Positions 17,852-25,656 of a DNA stretch of 64,000 bases are shown one piece after another. The DNA lies in contig CAJTHM010000017.1 of the NCBI GenBank assembly GCA_910576125.1, positions 62,001 through 126,000 of the forward strand, written 5' to 3'. The position numbers and the translations under genes are program-made. Below the pieces are notes generated by a model that was given only the letters and a program-made list of their open reading frames with translations, did not search any database and was not told the origin of the DNA. Source of the DNA: Lachnospiraceae bacterium (GTDB lineage Bacteria; Bacillota; Clostridia; Lachnospirales; Lachnospiraceae). Positions within the stretch are counted from its first letter, which is position 1, and each line of letters opens with the position of its first letter.

Positions 17852-19621
17852 CTAAGTCCTTACATCAAACGCGTATCTGGAGAGCATGACGCTATGCTCC
17901 TGTTTTAAGAGAGGCTCCAGCCCTCCTTTCGTGGCCTCGCCGCCTTTCTCCTCTCTGGTGGTCATGGCATAGCTGCAGTCATATCCCCGCTTCCGCAGGC
18001 GCTCCGTCAGAATATCCATATGAGCCGCCATAAAATCTATCATTTCATCGTCCCGGAGATAGAACTTCGTGTTCACCTTATTGTTCTGCATAGCCACATA
18101 TACATCCACCGGCCCCAGATGCTCCATGTCCAGATGCAGCAGGGCGCTGACATTCCCGTCTTTCTTCGCCAGATTCTTTTTATTTGTATAAACATAGAGG
18201 TCCCCGTGGGCATCCCGCTGCTGCAGATGCAGGGGCAGCTGCACATAACTGTACATCTGGTTCAGCTGCTGCAGGAAATCCACATTCTGGGACATGGACG
18301 CAGCGGCGCGGAAAGCCTCGCTGCCGGTCTGCCCCGCATTTTCCAGAGCGCCGGTCAGGCCTTTCAGCTGTCTGTCCAGCCTGCGGTACAGCTCTTCCAC
18401 CTTGCCCGGAACAGCCAGTTCCTCCGGCCTCAGCACCCAGTCCGCCTTGAATGAATCAGCAAAAAAGGCTCTGAAATTCTCCCCGGAAAACAGCCTCTCC
18501 AGCGCGTGCATAGCGCCCGAAGAGGTTCTTGCGCTGTCGGCGAGAGCTCCCAGATTCGCGAAGAAAAGCCCCTCATCCATCTGCCCTGCGGCAAACTGCC
18601 GAATCTGGTTCTGCAGCTGTGCGGCCTCCTCCGGCGGCAGGCGCAAAGAATCTATCAGCCCCATGGCCTCCTCTGCCACAGCGGCCCGCAGATTGCCCTG
18701 TACCGCATCCATCGCCGCACCTTCCGGCATGCCGGCCTGCGCTCCGGCACTGCCCGGTTTGATCTGCGTTTCTCCGCGCATTCCCTCCGCCACCTCGGCC
18801 GCCATGTCCAGGATAATCTCCGCGCCGGCACCAGTCTGCAGCGGCTGGCCGGTTTCTCCCGCTGTCTGAGTCCCCCCAGCACCCATTCCCTGCGCAGCAT
18901 CCGTTTCCTGAGCAATGCCTGGTTCCCGGGCAGAACCCATTTCCCCAGCCAAAGACAGCACCTCCTGATACAGCCTCACCGCCCCCAGGACATCTCCCTC
19001 GGCCATCATGGAATCGAATACTTCCGGGAGCGTGCCCAGGATATCATTCATTCCGTCTACCAGCTGATAACTCAGATTCCTGTAGGAGGCCATCTGATTT
19101 ACATTCCCCTCATTTACCGGCATCTGCAGCTTGTGGAGATTGATGATATCGGAAACGAAAGCCTGCGGAAAGCTGTTGATTTCCCGGAAAATCTGCTGCA
19201 GGTTGGCCTTGTTCACAGGAAGCCCTGCCGCCATCAGCTGCTCCGTCATGTCCACAGTGTTCCGGTTCAAGGGAAGTCCCGCCATGTCCAGCGCTTTCAG
19301 CACGTTCACGTCCGTGGCCACATTGGTGAACAGCGGGCTCAAGGTAAGGGCGCTTCCATTGTTTTTGACCTCGAATGTCATATTCTTTCCGATTTCGATG
19401 TTCATATTGCGGTCTATCCGGGCATTCAGCACCATATCCTCGGAAAGCCTGATCTGTACCTCATTGCCATTTCTGGCCACGATTTCGCCATTGATCGTCT
19501 GTCCCGGCACAAGGGACCGAATCTGGCGTGCCAGCTGTTCCGTCTGGGCAGAAGCGGGCGGCGCAGCCTTTGCCGCCTGATCCGTTCGGCTCTCTCCCGA
19601 AAAGAGCTGTGTCAGTTTCAT
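17852..19621 (-). CDS. FliK-like hook-length-control-domain protein (YlqG-like)
   Basis: A 589-residue protein. The N-terminus contains an OB-like stretch ('LVPGQTINGEIVARNGNEVQIRL'), the middle is Ala/Gly/Glu/Gln-rich and low in complexity (about 230-320), and the C-terminus (about 475-570) resembles the FliK Flg_hook domain: 'LYVYTNKKNLAKKDG', 'LHLDMEHLGPVDVYV', 'TKFYLRDDE'. It lies between rnhB and the FlhB-tail gene, so the two type-III-switch-like proteins are encoded together. Function outside flagella is not established. Confidence 0.8.
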   Translation of the reverse strand: MKLTQLFSGESRTDQAAKAAPPASAQTEQLARQIRSLVPGQTINGEIVARNGNEVQIRLSEDMVLNARIDRNMNIEIGKNMTFEVKNNGSALTLSPLFTNVATDVNVLKALDMAGLPLNRNTVDMTEQLMAAGLPVNKANLQQIFREINSFPQAFVSDIINLHKLQMPVNEGNVNQMASYRNLSYQLVDGMNDILGTLPEVFDSMMAEGDVLGAVRLYQEVLSLAGEMGSAREPGIAQETDAAQGMGAGGTQTAGETGQPLQTGAGAEIILDMAAEVAEGMRGETQIKPGSAGAQAGMPEGAAMDAVQGNLRAAVAEEAMGLIDSLRLPPEEAAQLQNQIRQFAAGQMDEGLFFANLGALADSARTSSGAMHALERLFSGENFRAFFADSFKADWVLRPEELAVPGKVEELYRRLDRQLKGLTGALENAGQTGSEAFRAAASMSQNVDFLQQLNQMYSYVQLPLHLQQRDAHGDLYVYTNKKNLAKKDGNVSALLHLDMEHLGPVDVYVAMQNNKVNTKFYLRDDEMIDFMAAHMDILTERLRKRGYDCSYAMTTREEKGGEATKGGLEPLLKQEHSVMLSRYAFDVRT

Positions 19622-19649
19622 CTATGCTCTCCTTTCCTGTCCTGCACGC

Positions 19650-20411
19650 TTAAACCTGTACGAAATTTTTGATAAAACTCCTGCGATGTATCGGCGTAGG
19701 CCCATACTTTCTCAGGGCCTCTATGTGTCCCGTGCTTCCATATCCCTTGTTTTGGGCAAAATCATATCCCGGAAAAATCTTATCGTAATCCTGCATCAGT
19801 CTGTCCCTTGTGACTTTAGCGATGATGCTGGCAGCGCCGATGGAAATGCTCTTTGCATCCCCCTTGACAATCGGCACCTGAGGTATGGAGACCCGCGGTA
19901 TGGTCACTGCGTCATTCAGCAGGATATCAGGCCTGCAGGTCAGCTTGCCGATTGCCTCACGCATGGCCTCATATGTAGCCTGCAGGATATTGATCTCATC
20001 AATCCTCTCCGGCGCGGCATATCCCACCCCGCAGGAGACGGCCTGCTCCATGATGATTTCATAAAGCTCCTCTCTCTTTTTTTCGGACAATTGCTTCGAA
20101 TCATTTATATACAGGATGCGGCAGCCTTTGGGTAAAATGACAGCGCCGGCCACCACGGGCCCTGCCAGCGGCCCTCTGCCCACCTCGTCTATCCCGCAGA
20201 TATAGTCGTAATCCCTGTACTGCTCCTCATATACCCGCAGCGTCTCTATCCGCTTCTTCTCCTGTTCCAGCGCGGCAAGCCGCTTCGCTGCCGCCTCCGC
20301 CAGTTTCCTCACTCCGGCGCGCTCGTCTGCGGAATACTCTTTTACAAGTTCAGGCAGCTCCTCTATGGACGCTGCCTGAAGAATCTTCTTTATCTCAGTA
20401 GTACTTTTCAT
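19650..20411 (-). CDS. rnhB: Ribonuclease HII
   Basis: Cuts RNA in RNA-DNA hybrids and removes single ribonucleotides. The active-site block 'ICGIDEVGRGPLAGPVVAGA' carries the first Asp-Glu pair; 'DSKQLSEKKR' and 'VKGDAKSISIGAASIIAKV' follow. The 253-residue protein carries a roughly 75-residue helical N-terminal extension seen in many Firmicutes RNase HII. The ATG at 20409-20411 has GAGGGAA upstream; the longer GTG start at 20426 would place that site inside the gene. Confidence 0.94.
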   Translation of the reverse strand: MKSTTEIKKILQAASIEELPELVKEYSADERAGVRKLAEAAAKRLAALEQEKKRIETLRVYEEQYRDYDYICGIDEVGRGPLAGPVVAGAVILPKGCRILYINDSKQLSEKKREELYEIIMEQAVSCGVGYAAPERIDEINILQATYEAMREAIGKLTCRPDILLNDAVTIPRVSIPQVPIVKGDAKSISIGAASIIAKVTRDRLMQDYDKIFPGYDFAQNKGYGSTGHIEALRKYGPTPIHRRSFIKNFVQV

Positions 20412-20430
20412 TCCGGGTTCCCTCACACTA

Positions 20431-20976
20431 TTACTGATGCTTCAATATGCCGAACTTCGACAACGGCCAGATGCGGATCCATGCCCTGCCCACTATATCT
20501 TCCCTCTTAATATTTCCTATGATTTCTGCCCGGCTGTCCATGCTGTTGTTGCGGTTATCTCCCATGACAAAGTATTCGTCCTCCCCCAGGACAACGGGAT
20601 CGATAGCAATTCCCACATGTTCCGGCGAAATGACCTCCCTGCCGTAGCTTTCCTCCAGCACCTCACCGTTGATATAGATATTGCCCTGTACGTCAATCTG
20701 TACCGTCTCTCCGGGAAGCCCGATGATCCGCTTGATGTAAAATGTATTCTCCTGCTGTTTGAAAGGAAATACGATGATATCGAATCTTTTCGGGTCGGCG
20801 AAACGATAGGTAATCTTATCCACAATCAGATTGTCCATGTCAGAAAGCATCGGTTCCATGGAAGAGCCGTCCACCTCTGTCCTCTGCCCCACAAAAGTAA
20901 TCACCAGCCACGTCAAACACAATACGCCTAAAAGATAAGCAAGCGTGCTTATCATTTCTTTCATCGCTTTATTCAT
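20431..20976 (-). CDS. lepB: Signal peptidase I (first of two)
   Basis: 181 residues with one N-terminal membrane anchor (about 9-29). The catalytic Ser is in 'VDGSSMEPML' and the Lys in 'FYIKRIIGLPGE'; 'GDNRNNSMDSR' is the box E motif. It cleaves signal peptides of secreted proteins at the membrane. Its start overlaps the rbgA stop by 4 nt. A second, different signal peptidase gene lies on the other side of rbgA. Confidence 0.93.
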   Translation of the reverse strand: MNKAMKEMISTLAYLLGVLCLTWLVITFVGQRTEVDGSSMEPMLSDMDNLIVDKITYRFADPKRFDIIVFPFKQQENTFYIKRIIGLPGETVQIDVQGNIYINGEVLEESYGREVISPEHVGIAIDPVVLGEDEYFVMGDNRNNSMDSRAEIIGNIKREDIVGRAWIRIWPLSKFGILKHQ

Positions 20977-21851
20977 CGTTCGTTCTCCTGTTCTGACACC
21001 GGCGGCGGACTCTCCGGGCTCTCCAGCGTTATCCTGCCCAGACGGCCGCTCCTGAAGTCATCCAGCAGCAAATCGGCCGCTTTCTTCAAATCAAGGCTCT
21101 CGCCTTTCAGAAAGCATTTCCTGCAGCGCGCGATTTCTGTCAGCATCCGGGCCGCACTGTCCTCCCATGAAATTCCATACCGCCCTGTCACGGCGTCCGG
21201 GTACAGCTTACGCAGGACGTCCAGCAAATCACAGGCAAGCTCCTCCATGATGATGATTTCATCATTCATGGAACCGATAAAGGCCAGATGCATTCCTACC
21301 AGGTTGTCTTCAAACTTAGGCCACAGAATACCCGGCGTATCCAGCAGCTCCAGATTCTTATTCAGCCGAATCCACTGCTTTCCCTTTGTGACACCCGGCT
21401 TATTCCCTGTCCTGGTACAGGCCTTGCCCGCAAAGGAATTGATGAAAGTGGACTTGCCCACATTGGGGATTCCCACCACCATGGCCCTCACCGGGCGGCC
21501 CACGATGCCTCGTTTCCTGTCCCTTGCTATTTTTTCGGCGCAGGCTTTCTGTACCAGGCCGTTTATCGCCTTGATGCCGGAGCCGGATTTGGAATTGACC
21601 TCCAGAGCGAAGATTCCCTTGTCTTCAAAATACCGCATCCACGCCTTGTTGCAGGCTGCATCCGCCAAATCGGATTTATTCAGAAGCACGAGCCTCGACT
21701 TACCCTTTCCGAGCCCGTCGATGTCCGGGTTGCGGCTTGCCACCGGCACTCTCGCGTCCACCAGTTCTATAATCAAATCAATCAGTTTTATATTTTCCTG
21801 CATCATACGCCTGGCTTTGGTCATATGACCAGGATACCATTGATAATTCAT
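20973..21851 (-). CDS. rbgA: Ribosome biogenesis GTPase RbgA (YlqF)
   Basis: Circularly permuted GTPase of late 50S assembly: 'WYPGHMTKARRMM' at the N-terminus, then G4 'LNKSDLAD', G1 'GIPNVGKSTF' and G3 'DTPGILWP'. Length 292 is normal. The C-terminal helical domain contacts 23S rRNA in the Bacillus homologue. It sits between two lepB genes and starts 1 nt after the upstream one ends. Confidence 0.95.
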   Translation of the reverse strand: MNYQWYPGHMTKARRMMQENIKLIDLIIELVDARVPVASRNPDIDGLGKGKSRLVLLNKSDLADAACNKAWMRYFEDKGIFALEVNSKSGSGIKAINGLVQKACAEKIARDRKRGIVGRPVRAMVVGIPNVGKSTFINSFAGKACTRTGNKPGVTKGKQWIRLNKNLELLDTPGILWPKFEDNLVGMHLAFIGSMNDEIIIMEELACDLLDVLRKLYPDAVTGRYGISWEDSAARMLTEIARCRKCFLKGESLDLKKAADLLLDDFRSGRLGRITLESPESPPPVSEQENER

Positions 21852-21852
21852 A

Positions 21853-22431
21853 CTATTTCACGAATCCCATGTCTGCTTCCTCAAAGGCGGCACGGAACCA
21901 TACCTTTCCTATAATGTCTTCTTCCTTCACCGGCCCGATGTTGGCCGAGCGGCTGTCTTCGCTGTTGCCCGGATTATCTCCGATGCAGAAGAACTCCCCG
22001 TTCTCTATGACGAATTCCTCTGCCGCGATTCCCGCCTCCGCCAGCTTTTCCTCCACCCAGGGGCTTTCCGTCCCGTTCACGTACAGGATGCCGCCGGCAA
22101 TCACCACGCTGTCCCCCGGGCCTGCCACTACGCGCTTTACATAATAATGCGAGTTCTCATTCCCATTGGGAAGAAAAACTATCACATCTCCCGCTTTCGG
22201 AGAAGATATCAGATAAAGGAAAGAATTGATGAATATCTGCTGGCCATTGTAAAGAGTAGGCTCCATGGACACGCCTACCACATTGGTCCTCATCCCCAGA
22301 AAGACATTCAGCACGACCGCTATGAAAACCGCCGTAAAGATACCGAACAGCCAGCTAAAGACCTCCCGGACATGGGCCGGGCTGATTTTCTTTTTTCGTC
22401 TGTAAAAGCTAAGACCCCTGTTTTTCGCCAT
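21853..22431 (-). CDS. lepB: Signal peptidase I (second paralogue)
   Basis: 192 residues with a basic N-terminus, one membrane anchor (about 30-50), catalytic Ser in 'VVGVSMEPTL', Lys in 'YYVKRVVAGPGD' and a variant box E 'GDNPGNSEDSR'. It is clearly diverged from the copy at 20431. The ATG at 22429-22431 follows AGGAA; the frame can be extended to a TTG at 22461 without better support. Follows rplS by about 58 nt. Confidence 0.92.
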   Translation of the reverse strand: MAKNRGLSFYRRKKKISPAHVREVFSWLFGIFTAVFIAVVLNVFLGMRTNVVGVSMEPTLYNGQQIFINSFLYLISSPKAGDVIVFLPNGNENSHYYVKRVVAGPGDSVVIAGGILYVNGTESPWVEEKLAEAGIAAEEFVIENGEFFCIGDNPGNSEDSRSANIGPVKEEDIIGKVWFRAAFEEADMGFVK

Positions 22432-22489
22432 ATAATCATTCCTGATGAAAGAAAAGGACAACTACCTGAGTAATTGCCCTTTTGTCCGC

Positions 22490-22837
22490 TTACCTTACGG
22501 CTTCCTTTACCTTTGCCTTCTTACCGACGCGGCCTCTCAAGTAGTTCAGCTTAGCACGTCTGACCTTACCTCTCCTGACTACCTCAATCCTCTCCACATT
22601 GGGGGAATGGACGGGCCAGGTCTTCTCAACGCCGATACCATTGGATGTCTTCCTGACGGTAAATGTCTCGCGGCTGCTTCCGCCCTGTCTCTTCAGGACG
22701 ATTCCCTCGAACATCTGGATTCTCTCCCGGTTGCCTTCCTTAATCTTACCGTAAACCCTTACGGTATCGCCGACGTTAAAATCGTCGACTTGGCTTTTCA
22801 GCTGCTCTGCTTCGATTTCTCTGATAATGTCACTCAT
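22490..22837 (-). CDS. rplS: 50S ribosomal protein L19
   Basis: 115 residues with 'FNVGDTVRVYGKIKEGNRERIQ', 'FEGIVLKRQGGSSRETFTVRK' and 'RRGKVRRAKLNYLRGRVGKKAKVKE', the full L19 pattern. The AAGGAGG-type ribosome site is strong. The 89-nt leader between trmD and rplS could carry an autoregulatory fold, but none was resolved by eye. Confidence 0.97.
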   Translation of the reverse strand: MSDIIREIEAEQLKSQVDDFNVGDTVRVYGKIKEGNRERIQMFEGIVLKRQGGSSRETFTVRKTSNGIGVEKTWPVHSPNVERIEVVRRGKVRRAKLNYLRGRVGKKAKVKEAVR

Positions 22838-22926
22838 AATGAGCCTCCTTTTTCAAATGGATGTTCTTAATGCGCCTTGGCAACAGAGGACCATCTCTTC
22901 TTTACAACATTAAAAGTTTAGCATAA

Positions 22927-24357
22927 TCATACTCTATTTGCAAGCACTTTTTCCAGCCACCAGAAAGATTTTTCCGCTTTGTAAAAGCCCAGCCGCTCCT
23001 GGAGCCGCTCCGAAACGGTATTTCCCACCGCCACATGGCCGTAGGGAGTCCAGCCTCTCTCCAGCATGCGGTTCACGGCATAGGCTTCCAGCGAAGCCGC
23101 AATCCCTCTTCCGCGAAAAAAATCCTCCACGAACAGCATCCCCAGGCTCCCCTCATCGTGCATCCCCACAAAGCCCACCTGCCTGCCATCCACAAAAGCG
23201 CCGAACATGGCTCCTGCCGATATCCGCTCCCGGACATAATCTTCATCTGTACCGGGGCCCTTTGTGCCATCGCCGTACCATTTATGCACATACGCAAAAT
23301 CATCCATGGTAAGCTGCCGGATATCCTTGTGCTTCACCGGCAGCGTCTCTCTTCTGGTATACAGCATCTGGCTGAATTCACCGAATACCGCATACTGCCT
23401 TTTCAACAGAATATCCCGGGCAAAAGCCTCCGACACCAGGACCATCTCCGTCTCTGCAGGCAGCAGATCCGCCAGACTCTCGCAAGTCTCCCTGTCAAGG
23501 GCAGTCATCATGGCAATCCTGCATCCCCTGTCATATAACAACACGGCAGTCTCGTTCAAACGGTAATCCGTATACAGAATGTCGGCGCGTCCTCTGGACA
23601 GGCTTTCCATCATATGGATATTATTGCGCTTCTGTGCGGAAAGCCTCTTAATCAGCTGCTGCTTTTTTTGATACTTCGCATACAGATCAGGCCGCCGCCC
23701 GGCAGTGCGCTGTCTGGACTGCTCCAGCCTCCAGGCCGCCACCTTGCTGTGATTGCCGGACAGAAGCACTTCCGGCACCCGCGTCCCCATCCACTCCTCC
23801 GGCCGGGAATACTGGGGATATTCCAGCAGATCGTTGTAAAAGCTCTCCTCCTCGGCTGAACTGTCATTTCCCAGCACACCGGGAATCAGCCGGGCGATGG
23901 CGTCTATCATCACCATGGCCGGAAGCTCCCCGCCGGTCAGCACATAATCCCCGATGGACACCTGATCCGTGACGACTTTTTCCAGCGCCCTCTCATCGAT
24001 TCCCTCATAGTGGCCGCAGAGGAACACCAGCTCCTCCTCCCGGGCAAAGTCTTCCGCCATCCTCTGGGTGAACGGAGTCCCCTGGGGCGTCACGTAAATC
24101 GTCCTGACAGCAGCGCCGCCTGTCACGGCCCTGTGGGCATCATACACGGGCTGCGCCTGCATCAGCATGCCGGCCCCGCCTCCGTAAGGGTAATCGTCCA
24201 CTTTTCCGTGCCTGTCCAAAGTGTAGTCCCTGATATTCACCGCGTTCAGGGAAATGATGCCTTTCCCCGCTGCCCTGCCGATAATGCTGGAGCCAAGTCC
24301 ATGCAGAATCATCTCCGGGAACAAAGTCAGTATATGGAATTTCGTCACTTTCTTCAC
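22927..24357 (-). CDS. trmD: TrmD tRNA (guanine37-N1)-methyltransferase fused to a GNAT acetyltransferase domain
   Basis: Residues about 1-245 are a complete TrmD: 'FHILTLFPEMI', 'YGGGAGMLMQ', the knot motif 'LCGHYEGIDERALE', 'SIGDYVLTGGELPAMVMIDA' and 'RPEEWMGTRVPEVLLSGNH'. It methylates G37 of tRNA with SAM. Residues about 255-476 form a second unit ending in a GNAT fold: 'GAFVDGRQVGFVGMHDEG', acetyl-CoA loop 'LFVEDFFRGRGIAASL', 'YGHVAVGNTVSERLQERLGF'. Ordinary TrmD stops near 245 residues. The frame is continuous and rimM overlaps the start by 4 nt, so the fusion looks real. The acceptor of the acetyl domain is unknown. Confidence 0.9.
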   Translation of the reverse strand: MKKVTKFHILTLFPEMILHGLGSSIIGRAAGKGIISLNAVNIRDYTLDRHGKVDDYPYGGGAGMLMQAQPVYDAHRAVTGGAAVRTIYVTPQGTPFTQRMAEDFAREEELVFLCGHYEGIDERALEKVVTDQVSIGDYVLTGGELPAMVMIDAIARLIPGVLGNDSSAEEESFYNDLLEYPQYSRPEEWMGTRVPEVLLSGNHSKVAAWRLEQSRQRTAGRRPDLYAKYQKKQQLIKRLSAQKRNNIHMMESLSRGRADILYTDYRLNETAVLLYDRGCRIAMMTALDRETCESLADLLPAETEMVLVSEAFARDILLKRQYAVFGEFSQMLYTRRETLPVKHKDIRQLTMDDFAYVHKWYGDGTKGPGTDEDYVRERISAGAMFGAFVDGRQVGFVGMHDEGSLGMLFVEDFFRGRGIAASLEAYAVNRMLERGWTPYGHVAVGNTVSERLQERLGFYKAEKSFWWLEKVLANRV

Positions 24358-24878
24358 GCTCCGTCCAGTAATCCGTCCAAAATGTGTATCCTGATGAATC
24401 CGGCCTCCACATCCACCTCAAGGACGCATTGCCTGATAGCAGGCAGAAGCAGCTCCCTGCCGTCCGCAAGCGCAATGACATACACATCGTTGGCGCCGGT
24501 CTCCATCACATCTTTCAGGGTTCCGATTTCCGTCCCGTCCTCATCCCGCACTGCCAGCCCAATCAAATCCGCGATGAAATATTCATCTTTTCTCAAGCGC
24601 ACCGCGTCGCTTCTGGGCACCATCAGGAACGCTTTCCTGTATTTTTCCACATCCTCTATGCTGTCAATCCCTTTGAATTTCAATATGGCGAACTGTTTGA
24701 AGAACTTGACGCTCTCTATCTCCAGCTCTGTGCCGGAAGTCTGTGCCCTCCCGGTATCCAGCGTCACTTTTTTCAGCCGCTTGAAGCGTTTCACATCATC
24801 TGTCGTAGGATATACCTTCACCTCTCCCCGCAGGCCGTGGGTGGAGGTGATGATGCCCACCTTAAAAAAATCTTCCAT
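24354..24878 (-). CDS. rimM: 16S rRNA processing protein RimM
   Basis: 174 residues: N-terminal barrel 'FKVGIITSTHGLRGEVKVYP' and C-terminal PRC barrel 'EYFIADLIGLAVRDEDGTEIGTLKDV', 'LLLPAIRQCVLEVDVEAG'. It assists 30S head maturation by binding S19. The start at 24876-24878 has GAGGG 7 nt upstream; the in-frame ATG at 24896 is less likely. It overlaps trmD by 4 nt, so translation is probably coupled. Confidence 0.95.
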   Translation of the reverse strand: MEDFFKVGIITSTHGLRGEVKVYPTTDDVKRFKRLKKVTLDTGRAQTSGTELEIESVKFFKQFAILKFKGIDSIEDVEKYRKAFLMVPRSDAVRLRKDEYFIADLIGLAVRDEDGTEIGTLKDVMETGANDVYVIALADGRELLLPAIRQCVLEVDVEAGFIRIHILDGLLDGA

Positions 24879-24997
24879 GGAATGCCCTCTTTCCATAATC
24901 CGCAGGGCTTTCCCGGCTCTTAAGACAAAAAGGCCGCCACACTCCTCATGTAGCAGCCCCTGCCGGAAACCTGCATTTTCTATACCACGCGTTTCCT

Positions 24998-25279
24998 CTA
25001 TACGATTTCAACATCCACGCTCTTCTTCTCACGGAAAGATGCCGCTTTCACAACGGAACGGATTGCCTTTGCAATCCTGCCCTGCTTGCCGATGACCTTT
25101 CCCATATCGGAGGGCGCCACATGAAGCTCGATGACAGTATTCCTGCCCTCGGTCTTTTCCGTCACAACAACCTCCTCCGGGTTATCCACAAGCGCCTTTG
25201 CGATAACTTCCACCAAATCCGTGGAATGCTTTTCTTCCAAAGAATGATTTTCTTCTAAAGAATGAATTTCTTCTTTCAT
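24998..25279 (-). CDS. khpA: KH-domain RNA-binding protein KhpA (YlqC)
   Basis: 93 residues with one KH domain whose GxxG loop is 'GKVIGKQGRIAKAIRSVV'. The family binds small RNAs and mRNAs, often with KhpB. The first 20 residues are an added acidic segment containing a tandem 'HSLEE(N/K)' repeat, encoded by a short direct DNA repeat at about 25205-25265; usual members are 75-80 residues and lack it. It sits between rpsP and rimM as in Bacillus. Confidence 0.92.
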   Translation of the reverse strand: MKEEIHSLEENHSLEEKHSTDLVEVIAKALVDNPEEVVVTEKTEGRNTVIELHVAPSDMGKVIGKQGRIAKAIRSVVKAASFREKKSVDVEIV

Positions 25280-25303
25280 AAGCCACCTCCAAGAATCAAA
25301 AAT

Positions 25304-25549
25304 TTACTTCTCGATGCCAGCAGCTTTGAACAGTTTTCCTACCGTTTCTGTGGGCTGGGCGCCGTTTGCCAGCCATTTCTTAGCAAGCTCTTCGTTGATT
25401 TTGAAAGTGCTGGGATCCGTGCTGGGATCATAGGTACCTATTTCCTCAATGAATCTTCCGTCTCTGGGAGAACGGGAATCAGCCACGATGATTCTATAAA
25501 AAGGAGCCTTCTTCTGTCCCATTCTTCTCAATCTGATTTTTACTGCCAT
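25304..25549 (-). CDS. rpsP: 30S ribosomal protein S16
   Basis: 81 residues: 'AVKIRLRRMGQKKAPFYRIIVADSRSPRDGRFIEEIGTYDP'-type pattern (key blocks 'MAVKIRLRRMG', 'DGRFIEEIG'), complete length. Upstream of khpA with a 24-nt gap and downstream of ffh, in the standard Firmicutes order. Confidence 0.97.
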   Translation of the reverse strand: MAVKIRLRRMGQKKAPFYRIIVADSRSPRDGRFIEEIGTYDPSTDPSTFKINEELAKKWLANGAQPTETVGKLFKAAGIEK

Positions 25550-25656
25550 TGTCTACCTCTTTCTGCCGTCCTGTGCGGCCTTATGTTAAAATGTTTCTAT
25601 GAAAAGGGATATACCCATATTCATCCTGATTTTCGGTGTCACAGGTTTTGAGCACC

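Noticed and set aside
18506..19672. 388-codon plus-strand ORF opposite the FliK-like gene
   Set aside because: Shadow of a GC-rich coding strand; His/Arg/Gln-rich nonsense composition, no ribosome site.
22838..22926. L19 leader autoregulatory RNA upstream of rplS
   Set aside because: No convincing stem could be drawn by eye in the 89-nt gap.
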